Shown piece by piece: positions 1-6,741 of a stretch of 10,146 nucleotides of DNA. Below the pieces are notes generated by a model. The model was not told the DNA's origin, made no database searches, and saw only the letters and a list, made by a program, of their open reading frames with translations. Within the stretch, counting starts at the first letter, position 1; each line of letters begins with the position of its first letter. Origin of the DNA: an uncultured Acetobacter sp. (lineage in GTDB: Bacteria; Pseudomonadota; Alphaproteobacteria; Acetobacterales; Acetobacteraceae); the NCBI GenBank assembly GCA_937900755.1, contig CALCDN010000159.1, positions 1 to 10,146 of the forward strand. The letters are read 5' to 3'. A program made the position numbers and the translations under genes.

Positions 1-404
1 AGACACACCTGCACCAGAGCATTAACCTGGAAAAGGCAGGGGCGTCGTGGGGGCTGTTTTCTGGCGGGTTCTGGGGGGCTGTTGTCGGGCTTTTGTGCCT
101 TAACCCGCTGGCGGGCTTTGTCATTGGCAGCGCCGTGGGCGCGGGTGCGGGCGCTCTGGCGGGCAAGATGTCCGATTACGGGATTGATGACGGGTTCATC
201 ACCAGGCTGGGCGGCACCATCCCGCCCAACACGTCCGCGCTGTTTGTGCTGGTGCGCAAGTCCCAGCCGGACAAGGTTCTGGCCGACCTGCAACAGTTCA
301 AGGGCCATGCCCGCATTTTGCAGACCTCCCTCTCCCCCGAGGCCGAAGCAAAGCTCAGGGCCGCACTGGGCGAGGCATCGGCTACGACCCAGCCGGTCGC
401 GTAA
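1..404 (+). CDS. DUF1269 membrane protein, 3' part (gene starts left of the window)
   Basis: The reading frame is open from the window edge (first whole codon at base 3) to a TAA at 402-404, giving about 133 visible residues, so the N-terminus is missing. Visible order: a short polar stretch (HQSINLEKAGASWG), a long Gly/Ala/Val-rich hydrophobic segment (FSGGFWGAVVGLL, then AGFVIGSAVGAGAGALAG), then SDYGIDDGFI, then a soluble part with NTSALFVLVRK and a short helical end. The Gly-zipper membrane segment followed by SDYGIDD and SALFVLVRK is the signature I associate with DUF1269 membrane proteins. Their biochemical role is unknown; many are small envelope proteins. A TTG codon at 93 could start a shorter product, but it falls inside the conserved domain, so the gene almost certainly begins upstream. 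A strong terminator follows the stop. Confidence 0.8.
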   Translation, partial: THLHQSINLEKAGASWGLFSGGFWGAVVGLLCLNPLAGFVIGSAVGAGAGALAGKMSDYGIDDGFITRLGGTIPPNTSALFVLVRKSQPDKVLADLQQFKGHARILQTSLSPEAEAKLRAALGEASATTQPVA

Positions 405-433
405 AACCGCGCCTGCAGGGCCGTGTAGCAGTC

Positions 434-468
434 GGGGCTGGCGGGCCTGTGCGCGCCAGCCCCTTTTT
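434..468 (+). terminator. Rho-independent terminator after the DUF1269 gene
   Basis: A perfect 10-bp stem, GGGGCTGGCG (434-443) and CGCCAGCCCC (454-463), encloses a 10-nt loop and is followed directly by five T (464-468). It lies 30 bp past the DUF1269 stop and before the exporter gene, so it should end the first transcript and separate the two genes. Confidence 0.8.
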
Positions 469-601
469 GTCTGGCGCGTGTAGCAGGTGTGCCTTCTTCC
501 GTGGTTGGCGCCCTGTCTGATCCTGCGCGTTGTTGTGCAAGGTGGCCCGGCATAGTAGGGCCACGGTGGCCGTTTTCTTTTTTCTGTCGGGTCATCCCAT
601 T

Positions 602-1735
602 ATGGTACGTCTTGTCATGCTCTCGGTCGGGGCATTTATATGGCTTGTTACCGAGATCATGCCCATTGGCCTGCTGACCGATATTGCACAGGGTCTGCAG
701 GTTTCCCCCGCTAGGGTGGGGCTGCTGGTTACTGGCTATGCCTGGCTGGTGGCGTTTACCGCCATCCCCATGACGTTGCTGACATCAGGCGTGGACCGGC
801 GCACCCTTGTGGCCAGCCTTCTGCTGCTGGCAGGCAGTGTGGATGTGGCCTGCGCCTTTGTAACCAATTACGCGGTCATGGCCGTTTTGCGCATTGTGCT
901 TGCGTTCGGGCATGGCATTTTCTGGTCGGTTATTGCGGGGGTTGCGGTCCGGCTGGCGCCCGACATACCCGTGGCGCGGGCAACCGGGTGGGCCTTTACC
1001 GGGGTTGCCGTGGGCTTTGCGGGGGGTATTCCCCTTGTGTCCGCCATTGGGCAGTGGCTGGGCTGGCGTGCGGCGTTTGTGGCCTGTGGCGTGGGGGCGC
1101 TGGTGGTGTTTGCCGCAGCACTCGTGCTGCTGCCCCCCATGCCCGCGCAACGCAGGCATATGAACATCAAACACCTGCTTGGCCAGCCGGTTTTTGGCTA
1201 TATTGCCGTGCTGACCATGCTGGTTATTACCGCGCATTTTACGGCCTATACCTATGTCATTCCGCTGTTGCAGACCATTCCGCACAGCGCCGAACAGCTT
1301 ATTCCCGTTCTGCTTTTGGTGTATGGCGTGGCCGGTATTGGCGGTAACTGGGTGGGGGCGCGCCTGCCCTGCTCGGCTGGCCGCCTGATTGGCGTGGCCA
1401 CGGCCGCCCTTGTCGCCAGCCACGGGATCATGGTGGCGGCGGGGTGGCTGCCCGGCCTGGTGTGGGTGGATATGGTGGTGTGGGGCATTGTAAGTGCGCT
1501 CATGAACATGGCGCCACAGAACTACGCCATGGAACTGGCCCCGCACGAGCGCGAGGCCGCATGCTCCTTCAGTGTGACCGGTTTTAACGCAGGCATTGGC
1601 GCGGGTGCTTTGTGTGGCGGGGTTGTTCTGGGCTCTTCCGGCCCGTATGCGGTGCTGGCCTGGAGCGCGGGTATTGCCGTGCTGGCGCTCCTGGTGCTCG
1701 GGGCGGGGCGTTTTGTTGCAAGGCCCGCGCGGTAG
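602..1735 (+). CDS. SotB-like MFS exporter (DHA1 type, sugar/drug efflux)
   Basis: A 377-residue, 12-helix major facilitator protein of the inner membrane, expected to export small molecules in exchange for protons. Helix 1 runs into TEIMPIGLLTDIA (17-29), close to the TEFVPVGLLSDIA segment of E. coli SotB. A loop 2-3 motif A remnant reads SGVDRR (62-67), a motif-C-like helix 5 reads GFAGGIPLVSAIGQWLGW (138-155), and the second half opens with VITAHFTAYTYV (208-219), again very like SotB. Length and C-terminus fit that group (about 390 residues). SotB exports arabinose and related sugars in E. coli; the substrate here is unknown. The start is uncertain. ATG 602 gives a very short N-terminus; GTG 566, with AGGG five bases upstream, would add 12 residues and match SotB length better; the frame is open back to TTG 530. 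The gene converges on the TonB receptor. Confidence 0.85.
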   Translation: MVRLVMLSVGAFIWLVTEIMPIGLLTDIAQGLQVSPARVGLLVTGYAWLVAFTAIPMTLLTSGVDRRTLVASLLLLAGSVDVACAFVTNYAVMAVLRIVLAFGHGIFWSVIAGVAVRLAPDIPVARATGWAFTGVAVGFAGGIPLVSAIGQWLGWRAAFVACGVGALVVFAAALVLLPPMPAQRRHMNIKHLLGQPVFGYIAVLTMLVITAHFTAYTYVIPLLQTIPHSAEQLIPVLLLVYGVAGIGGNWVGARLPCSAGRLIGVATAALVASHGIMVAAGWLPGLVWVDMVVWGIVSALMNMAPQNYAMELAPHEREAACSFSVTGFNAGIGAGALCGGVVLGSSGPYAVLAWSAGIAVLALLVLGAGRFVARPAR

Positions 1736-1739
1736 GCAG

Positions 1740-1789
1740 GGTGGCAGGCGGGCGGGGGCGGCCTGCCCACCGCACCCCGCCGGGGGTGC
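1740..1789. terminator. GC-rich hairpins between convergent genes (possible two-way terminator)
   Basis: Two inverted repeats fill the 54-bp space between the exporter stop and the receptor stop. The first pairs GGTGGCAGGC (1740-1749) with GCCTGCCCACC (1761-1771) with one bulge. The second pairs GCACCCC (1772-1778) with GGGGTGC (1783-1789) around a 4-nt loop. Neither is followed by a clear T run on either strand, so termination is inferred from position and stem strength only. Confidence 0.4.
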
Positions 1790-4081
1790 CTAGAACCCTT
1801 GCGAAACTCCGCACAGAATGGTCCGGCGCAGGCCATATTGGGGTGCGCTCACACCAATGCCCGAACCATCACGCAGCATGTAGGTATGGTCGCCCAGGTT
1901 AATCACATCCAGCCGCAGTTGCGTATCACCCTGCCATGCCTTGCCAAAGGTGTTGTGGATGGTCTGCACGGCGGAAAAATTGACGGTGGCATAAGGCGTT
2001 AACGCAAGACCGTTGGGGATTCCGTTTGCATCGTCATCGGCGCGCAGGCCGCTGCCATACACCACGGTGGCGGACAGGCGCAGGGGTGTGCGTGTTGTGT
2101 GGAAGAACGTGTAGGCCGTACCAGCGGATGCGGTCCAGCGCTGGTCATGGTCCAGATGGACCCAGTGGTTGCTGATATAGTTGAGTTCCCCTTGGTCAAA
2201 GTTGAACTGCGCACTGGTAATTTTTTTACCAATGGCGCGAGACCATGCAAAATTGCCGTAAAGGGAGAAGGGACCACGGTCATAGGAGGTGCTGACCTCG
2301 TAGCCGTTAACCTGCCCGTGCCGGTAGTTGAAGCCGCTCATGATAATGGGTGCGCCGAACTGGCCCTCGTCAATCAGGTTCTTGGCCAGTTTGTAATAGG
2401 CGTCAAAGGCAATGTGCCAGCCGGGCAGGATGGCCTGGTCAAAACCCGCATCAAAATAATGGTCGCGCTCGGCACGCACTTTGCTGTTGTCGGTGTTGTT
2501 GGGCGCGCCACTTGTGTTGTTCAGGCGGTAAAGGGATGTCCCGCTGACAACCTCGAACGGTGGGGGGGTGAAGTAGCGCGAATATCCCGCATGCAAGGTG
2601 CCACCCTGCCAGGGCTTCCAGACCACGTTTACACGTGGGCTGACCTGATGTTCGGATGTGTATTCGCTCACGCCATCAAAGCGCAGGCCGTAGTTTATGG
2701 TCAGGTTGCGCAGGGGCTGCCATTCGTCCTGTGCGTACAGGCCATAGACCATGCCGGTCTTGCCGCTGCCATCATACACATTTATGGGGTTTGGGCTGTA
2801 CGTAGCGGCCCCGGTGCTCCCGACATTGGTCTGGGGGAAAACCGTAGACGTTGTTTTGGAAACATTGCGCTCCACAAAAGCCTGTAACCCAAACCGCACG
2901 GTATGGTCGCGTGCGGCGCGCCACGTAACATCATGCTGCGTGCCGGTGGAAAAAACGGACCGGGCCGCCTGCTGGGCGTTGCCAAGGTAGAGCAGGTCAC
3001 CTGTGAGGTCGGGGGAGTAGCGCAGGGAGCTGTACCGGGTAAAAACGGAATCCTGTAGGCTGAACGCGCCAATTTCCTTTTGCAGGGCCAGCACGGCAAA
3101 GTCTGTAATCTGTTTTTGGTGTTCGTTCAGGCTGTTGCTGCTGGTCGTGGTGCCTGCGGGGGGCGTGTAGTTGTTGCTCCAGTCTGGCGGTGTCTGACCC
3201 GGATTGTTGGGCAACTGGTATTCCGCGTTGGATATGCCTGCAATCAGGCTTATGCGCGTGTCCTCATCCACTGTGTACCGGGTGTGGCCCAGAAAATGGT
3301 ACTGGTTGCTCAGGTCATGCGGAGCGTTGAAGGAGCCTGTGGTGTTCTCTATTCCCACCCGGTCGTGCACATAGTCCGCCGTGGCAAAGAAATCCCATTT
3401 ACCCTTGTGAAAACCGTATTGCAGGGAAGGAAAGAAGTAATCCCGGGCACCGCCGTAAATGGACAGGTTGCCCCCTTCATTGGTGGTGCCGTTTTTGGTG
3501 GTGATGTCCACGACCGCGGCTTGCAGGAACCCGAACTGGCTGGGCAGCGCACCCGTGGTCAGGGACATGGTGTTGGCAAAGCGTGTCATCAGCGCCTGCC
3601 CGAACACGCTCAGCCCTTCGGGGAGTTGCACGCCATCAAGGCGGAACTGCACCTCGTTATGGTCCCCACGGACATGGATCTGGCCGTAACTGTCCTGTGC
3701 AACGCCGGGAGCTTGCAAAAGAACCTGATTGAGCGGGGCATTATCGCCACCGGGAATGTTTTCCAGCGCCTGACGGCTGAAGCGGTACACACTGGCCCCC
3801 GTGGTAGGCGACAGCTCGGAGCGGGCGCGGTCCAGATGTGCGGTAACAATAACCTGCTCCGCCTCATGCGTGGTGCTTTGGGGGATAACCTGCACGGTTT
3901 CCGCCCCCTTGCGCACCGGGGTTTTTGCCGCGGCTTTCGTGCTCGTGCTCGTGGGGGTGGTGGCTGTGGCTGTGGCCAGCATGGAGGGGGTGGTTGTCTG
4001 GGCTGCCGCCGTATGGCCTGTTACCAGCAGGCTGCTCAAAAAAGACGAGCAGAGAAAAAGGCCAGAGGGTCGGTGGGTCAT
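1790..4081 (-). CDS. TonB-dependent outer-membrane receptor
   Basis: A 763-residue outer-membrane beta-barrel that should import a scarce ligand (siderophore, metal complex or sugar; not predictable here) using energy from TonB-ExbBD. ATG 4081 is preferred because it opens a signal peptide (residues 1-27, hydrophobic GLFLCSSFLSSLLV, ending TAAA before Q28); the upstream in-frame extension has no such logic. A Thr/Ala-rich linker (about 29-73) is followed by a TonB-box-like EQVIVTA (75-81), then the plug (about 85-195) with LLQAPGV, IHVRGDHNE (135-143) and VQFRLDGVQLPEG (144-156). The rest is barrel, with YGLYAQDEWQP and YGLRFDG segments and a terminal Phe, the usual outer-membrane assembly signal. 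There is no N-terminal STN signalling domain, so sigma/anti-sigma control through this receptor is unlikely. No TonB, ExbB or ligand-processing gene lies beside it. Confidence 0.92.
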   Translation of the reverse strand: MTHRPSGLFLCSSFLSSLLVTGHTAAAQTTTPSMLATATATTPTSTSTKAAAKTPVRKGAETVQVIPQSTTHEAEQVIVTAHLDRARSELSPTTGASVYRFSRQALENIPGGDNAPLNQVLLQAPGVAQDSYGQIHVRGDHNEVQFRLDGVQLPEGLSVFGQALMTRFANTMSLTTGALPSQFGFLQAAVVDITTKNGTTNEGGNLSIYGGARDYFFPSLQYGFHKGKWDFFATADYVHDRVGIENTTGSFNAPHDLSNQYHFLGHTRYTVDEDTRISLIAGISNAEYQLPNNPGQTPPDWSNNYTPPAGTTTSSNSLNEHQKQITDFAVLALQKEIGAFSLQDSVFTRYSSLRYSPDLTGDLLYLGNAQQAARSVFSTGTQHDVTWRAARDHTVRFGLQAFVERNVSKTTSTVFPQTNVGSTGAATYSPNPINVYDGSGKTGMVYGLYAQDEWQPLRNLTINYGLRFDGVSEYTSEHQVSPRVNVVWKPWQGGTLHAGYSRYFTPPPFEVVSGTSLYRLNNTSGAPNNTDNSKVRAERDHYFDAGFDQAILPGWHIAFDAYYKLAKNLIDEGQFGAPIIMSGFNYRHGQVNGYEVSTSYDRGPFSLYGNFAWSRAIGKKITSAQFNFDQGELNYISNHWVHLDHDQRWTASAGTAYTFFHTTRTPLRLSATVVYGSGLRADDDANGIPNGLALTPYATVNFSAVQTIHNTFGKAWQGDTQLRLDVINLGDHTYMLRDGSGIGVSAPQYGLRRTILCGVSQGF

Positions 4082-4129
4082 GGGTGCATGCTGCCTGCGT
4101 AGGAGTAAGCCAAGGCCCGCATAGCTATT

Positions 4130-4157
4130 GGTTATAATATAACATAACAATATAAAT
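4130..4157 (-). promoter_or_regulatory. AT-rich island upstream of the receptor: probable promoter/operator
   Basis: This stretch is almost all A and T in otherwise GC-rich DNA and lies about 50 bp upstream of the receptor ATG. It contains a perfect odd-centred palindrome, GTTATAATATAAC (4131-4143), followed by a repeated ATAAC. TATAAT-like hexamers occur on both strands, but I cannot pair one with a good -35 box. A receptor of this class is often under Fur-type control, so an operator here is plausible but unproven. Confidence 0.45.
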
Positions 4158-4183
4158 CTGGGGAAAGGCCCAACATGGCAAAA

Positions 4184-4208
4184 ATGCTGTTGCATTTGTG
4201 CAACGCAT
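4184..4208. repeat. Inverted repeat upstream of the receptor (possible operator)
   Basis: GTTGCA (4189-4194) and TGCAAC (4199-4204) form a perfect 6-bp dyad around TTTG. It extends outwards through ATGC (4184-4187) and GCAT (4205-4208) with a single unpaired T at 4188, giving 10 paired bases. It sits about 100 bp upstream of the receptor start and has no T tract, so a protein-binding site is as likely as an RNA hairpin. Confidence 0.35.
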
Positions 4209-4221
4209 GGCCCCACCACCC

Positions 4222-4254
4222 CACCTCCCCCCAAGGTGCAGGCGGGGGAAGGTG
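4222..4254. repeat. GC-rich inverted repeat between the reductase and the receptor
   Basis: CACCTCCCCC (4222-4231) pairs with GGGGGAAGGTG (4244-4254) with one bulged base, around a 12-nt loop. It lies just downstream of the reductase terminator-like hairpin on the minus strand. It may be a second terminator element or simply a strong secondary structure; no T run follows on the minus strand. Confidence 0.35.
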
Positions 4255-4259
4255 TTTGT

Positions 4260-4279
4260 AAAAAAGGCGGTGTATCCGC
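4260..4279 (-). terminator. Short terminator-like hairpin after the reductase
   Basis: Read on the minus strand, GCGG (4279-4276), a 5-nt loop and CCGC (4270-4267) form a 4-bp stem, followed after one C by six T (4265-4260). It begins immediately after the reductase stop codon. The stem is short, but its place and T run fit a Rho-independent terminator. If it works, the receptor downstream is transcribed separately. Confidence 0.45.
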
Positions 4280-5053
4280 TTATTTTGTTGTGTAGCCACC
4301 ATTGACCAGAATGGTCTGCCCGGTCATCCACCACCCGTCAGACACCATGAAGCGCACATGGGGCACAATATCCTCCACCTCGGTCAGGCCTGTCTGGCTG
4401 AAGGGTGAAAGGGCGGCCGCACTCTTGTGGTAGGCCACGGCCTCGGGTTCTTCCTGCCCGTAAAAGAAGGGCGTATCCATGGGGCCGGGGCCAATGGCGT
4501 TGACCGAAATACCGCGCCCGCCCAGTTCCTTGGAGGCCGCGCGGGTAAAGTGCTCCACCGCCGCCTTGGCTCCGGCATAGGTGCTGTAGAACGGGGTGTA
4601 GGCCCCAAGCAGGGAGGTGACAATGCTCAGCAGTTTGCCGTTGTCGTTCAGGTGTTTGCCTGCCTCGCGGATAAACTGGTACGCCACTTTCGTGTTGATG
4701 GCGAACATGGCGTCGTAGTCTTCGTCCGTGGTGTCGGCTATGGGTTTTTTAAGCACCTTGCCCACGGTGTTTATGGCTATGTCCAGACTTCCTGCCAGTT
4801 TCAGGGTGTTTTCAAACAGTTCCGATACGGCTCCGGTTCGTGTCAGGTCCGCCTGCAAGGCAAAGGCCTGCGCGCCCGCGTGCTGCACGGCCTGCACGGT
4901 TGCCTTGGCCGCGGCCTCGCTCTGGGGGCTGTGGTAGTGAATGACAACCGTTCTGGCGCCCTGCCTGGCCAGGTCGCGTGCGATCTGCCCGCCAAGGTTC
5001 TTGGCCCCACCTGTGATTAAAACGGTTTTGCCGGTAATGCTGTGCGTGGTCAT
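4280..5053 (-). CDS. Short-chain dehydrogenase/reductase (SDR)
   Basis: A 257-residue classical SDR, a cytoplasmic NAD(P)(H)-dependent oxidoreductase of the FabG/pteridine-reductase size class. Visible parts: the dinucleotide-binding loop TGGAKNLGG (14-22), where the second Gly of TGxxxGxG is Asn; HYHS after the second strand (39-42); a DLT turn (69-71); NTVG in place of NNAG (95-98); and a full active site, Asn120, Ser147, Tyr159 and Lys163 (YAGAK). PGPMDTPF (about residues 195-202) and a C-terminal GQTILVNGGYTTK are typical of the fold. Lys18 and HYHS resemble NADPH-using pteridine reductases, so NADPH is my guess; the substrate is unknown. ATG 5053 is chosen because AAGG sits eight bases upstream and the protein starts right at the fold; ATG 5083 is a weaker alternative. 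It is divergent from the LysR gene, its likely regulator. Confidence 0.88.
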   Translation of the reverse strand: MTTHSITGKTVLITGGAKNLGGQIARDLARQGARTVVIHYHSPQSEAAAKATVQAVQHAGAQAFALQADLTRTGAVSELFENTLKLAGSLDIAINTVGKVLKKPIADTTDEDYDAMFAINTKVAYQFIREAGKHLNDNGKLLSIVTSLLGAYTPFYSTYAGAKAAVEHFTRAASKELGGRGISVNAIGPGPMDTPFFYGQEEPEAVAYHKSAAALSPFSQTGLTEVEDIVPHVRFMVSDGWWMTGQTILVNGGYTTK

Positions 5054-5113
5054 GTCTGTGGCCTTGCTGGTGCAAGCAGGCATGTGCCCGCTTTTCTGTC
5101 TCTGCACAGTATC

Positions 5114-5130
5114 ATTTGGGAATTGCAAAT
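5114..5130. promoter_or_regulatory. Candidate LysR-type operator (T-N11-A dyad)
   Basis: ATTTG (5114-5118) and CAAAT (5126-5130) form a perfect 5-bp dyad around seven bases, and contain the T-N11-A pattern (T5116, A5128) typical of LysR-family sites. It sits in the middle of the 151-bp spacer between the divergent reductase and regulator genes. A wider dyad, TATCAT (5110-5115) and ATGATA (5144-5149), brackets the region. Binding is inferred from pattern and position. Confidence 0.45.
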
Positions 5131-5142
5131 AAAGCACCAAGG

Positions 5143-5148
5143 TATGAT
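5143..5148 (+). promoter_or_regulatory. Candidate -10 box of the LysR gene
   Basis: TATGAT matches the -10 consensus at five of six positions and lies 56 bp before the regulator ATG. No good -35 hexamer is present at 16-18 bp, and the place it should occupy overlaps the T-N11-A dyad. That would fit autoregulation by the LysR protein. Confidence 0.3.
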
Positions 5149-5204
5149 AAGACCTGTCAGCTTTTACGAACAATCCTGAGCATGGCGGACAAGGGAGGCA
5201 GGGC

Positions 5205-6110
5205 ATGGACCGCATAGAGCAATGCCGCATTTTTGCGCGGGTGGTGGAAACCGCAAGCTTTACCCGTGCGGCGGAAACACTGGGCCTGCCACGCTCTACC
5301 GTGTCCACCGCCGTGCAGGCGCTGGAGGGGCGGGTGGGGGCCAGGCTTCTGGTCCGCACCACGCGCTCGGTAACTCCCACGCCCGATGGGCACGCCTTTT
5401 ACGAACATTGCATAAGGCTGGTGGCGGACATGGACGAGGCGGAGGACCTGTTCCGCCGCGAGCGCGGGCATGTGCGCGGGGTGCTGCGGGTTAACCTGCC
5501 CGCGCGTATTGGCCGCCTGATTGTCGCCCCCGCCCTGCCGGAGTTCGTGGCTGCCCATCCGGGCATACAGCTTGAACTGGGGGTAACGGACCGCCCGGTC
5601 AACCTGACGGAGGAAGGGCTGGACTGCGTGCTGCGGGTTGGTACCTTGCATGATTCGGGGCTGATTGCACGGCGCATGGGGCGGATGACCCTGCTCAACG
5701 TGGCCAGCCCGGCCTATCTGGCCCGCCATGGCGTGCCCCGCACACCGGCCGACCTGGCGCAGGACGGACACCTGGCCGTACGCTACATGTCCCCCGCCAA
5801 TGGACGGGTGGAGATGTGGGAATGGGAGGAAGAGGGCACGCTCCACGCACTCGACCTGCCCGGCCCGGTGACAGTCAACAGTTCGGAAACGCAGATAGCC
5901 TGCTGCCTGGCCGGGCTGGGGCTTGTTCAGGTGCCTGCGTACGATGTGCGCCCCCTTGTACAGAGCGGGCAGTTGTGCCCGGTGCTGCCACAATGGTGCG
6001 CGCCCGCCATGCCTGTGGCGCTCCTTTACCCCCACAGGCGGCACCTCTCATCCCGTTTTCAGGCGTTCGCGGGGTGGCTGGAAGGGCTGTTGGCCACGCA
6101 TCTGGATTAG
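5205..6110 (+). CDS. LysR-family transcriptional regulator (CrgA-like)
   Basis: A 301-residue LysR-type regulator. The N-terminal winged helix-turn-helix is plain (MDRIEQCRIFARVVETASFT, then RAAETLGLPRSTVSTAVQALEGRVGA, recognition helix near 29-40), with the wing TRSVTPTPDG (53-62). A linker helix (about 63-88) leads to a two-lobe effector domain (about 90-295) with LRVNLPARIGRLIVAPALPEF, DCVLRVG and VNSSETQIACCLAGLGLVQVPAYDV, the pattern of the CrgA/DmlR-like branch that often controls a neighbouring oxidoreductase. The start is secure: GGGAGG (5193-5198) lies six bases before ATG 5205. It is divergent from the SDR gene, with a LysR-type dyad between them, so it most likely regulates that gene and itself. 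The inducer cannot be read from sequence. It converges on a lipoprotein gene 28 bp downstream. Confidence 0.92.
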   Translation: MDRIEQCRIFARVVETASFTRAAETLGLPRSTVSTAVQALEGRVGARLLVRTTRSVTPTPDGHAFYEHCIRLVADMDEAEDLFRRERGHVRGVLRVNLPARIGRLIVAPALPEFVAAHPGIQLELGVTDRPVNLTEEGLDCVLRVGTLHDSGLIARRMGRMTLLNVASPAYLARHGVPRTPADLAQDGHLAVRYMSPANGRVEMWEWEEEGTLHALDLPGPVTVNSSETQIACCLAGLGLVQVPAYDVRPLVQSGQLCPVLPQWCAPAMPVALLYPHRRHLSSRFQAFAGWLEGLLATHLD

Positions 6111-6120
6111 GCGGAGCCTA

Positions 6121-6135
6121 CCCGGCGTGGCCGGG
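6121..6135. terminator. Hairpin between the convergent regulator and lipoprotein genes
   Basis: CCCGGCGTGGCCGGG forms a perfect 6-bp stem with a GTG loop in the 28-bp gap between two converging stop codons. No T run follows on either strand, so a shared terminator is likely by position but the match is incomplete. Confidence 0.4.
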
Positions 6136-6138
6136 GAG

Positions 6139-6741
6139 TTAGGGCAGGCGGGGGATAATGGCCGGGTCGGTGGAGTTCGGGTCGGGGTTGAGTTCAACCG
6201 TGCCGGACTGGGGAGAGTAGGTGGACCCCGAGGACTGGTTGGGGCCTTTGGGTTCGTGGAAGGCGGAAACAGGGCCAAACAGCAGGTTGCCGGTGGATCT
6301 GTTCATGGTGCCTTCGGGCTGGCGGGAGCAGCCGCGGGTAATAATGGAGCATATCCCGTCCGTGCCGATCAGTTCGTCGTTGTTGCCGGTATAATGCACA
6401 TCTGCCACCCGGTCGTGGTCAAGGCGGATCACGGCCGAGCAGGTGGTGCCCCCACCCCCGCCAAGCTGGCTGACGGTTGTCATGATGTCACCAATGGGAA
6501 TAAGGGTGGAGCCGCCGTAACTCGGTTGTGGCTGCGTGCCATTGTAGATGAAAATCTGTGTTGTCTCGTTGACCTGCTTTGTCGCGGCGGGCAGCCCGGC
6601 GCAGGACTGTAGGTCATAGGCTGTCATGCCGATCATGGTGATCTGCGCCTTGTGCGCGGCACGTGAATCAAAATAGCCGCATCCACTCAACCCCAGGGAG
6701 ACAGAGGACAAGGCGAGTAATTTCAAAAGACGACAGGTCAT
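6139..6741 (-). CDS. Cys-containing lipoprotein of an uncharacterised family
   Basis: A 200-residue predicted lipoprotein. The signal peptide ends in the lipobox LSGC, with lipidated Cys21, so the start is set at ATG 6741; the frame is open upstream but without a signal peptide. The mature part opens with a helix and GMTAYDLQSCAGLP (39-51), then QIFIYNG, a Gly run (94-98), CSAVIRLDHDRVADVHYTGN (101-120) and CSIITRGC (131-138). The helix-then-strand order with a GM..DL..CAG.P opening recalls small SmpA/OmlA (BamE-like) lipoproteins and a lipoprotein type I recognise as widespread in alphaproteobacteria, but no function is established. Four cysteines in the mature domain (47, 101, 131, 138) could form two disulfides in the periplasm. 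The last 40 residues are Pro/Ser/Asn-rich and probably unstructured. Its upstream neighbour is a divergent lipoprotein gene 390 bp away. Confidence 0.75.
   Translation of the reverse strand: MTCRLLKLLALSSVSLGLSGCGYFDSRAAHKAQITMIGMTAYDLQSCAGLPAATKQVNETTQIFIYNGTQPQPSYGGSTLIPIGDIMTTVSQLGGGGGTTCSAVIRLDHDRVADVHYTGNNDELIGTDGICSIITRGCSRQPEGTMNRSTGNLLFGPVSAFHEPKGPNQSSGSTYSPQSGTVELNPDPNSTDPAIIPRLP

Noticed and set aside
1115..1130. GCAGCAC/GTGCTGC dyad within the exporter gene
   Set aside because: Short arms made of common Ala/Leu codons; expected in GC-rich membrane-protein genes.
785..1546. 253-codon minus-strand frame opposite the exporter
   Set aside because: His/Gly/Arg-rich shadow translation; the plus-strand frame shows SotB motifs and membrane helices.
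2099..4102. Two long plus-strand frames (2099-2887 and 3080-4102) opposite the TonB receptor
   Set aside because: They lie antisense to a gene with signal peptide, TonB box, plug and barrel motifs. Their translations show no domain, and long antisense frames are expected in GC-rich DNA.
4082..4234. N-terminal extension of the receptor frame
   Set aside because: It crosses the AT-rich promoter-like region and would bury the signal peptide; ATG 4081 gives a normal exported protein.
5054..5380. N-terminal extension of the reductase frame into the LysR gene
   Set aside because: The extension overlaps the regulator, shows no domain, and ATG 5053 has a good ribosome site right before the SDR fold.
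5157..6044. 295-codon minus-strand frame opposite the LysR gene
   Set aside because: Translation is rich in His, Gln, Arg and Pro with no recognisable domain; the plus-strand LysR protein with a good ribosome site explains the region.
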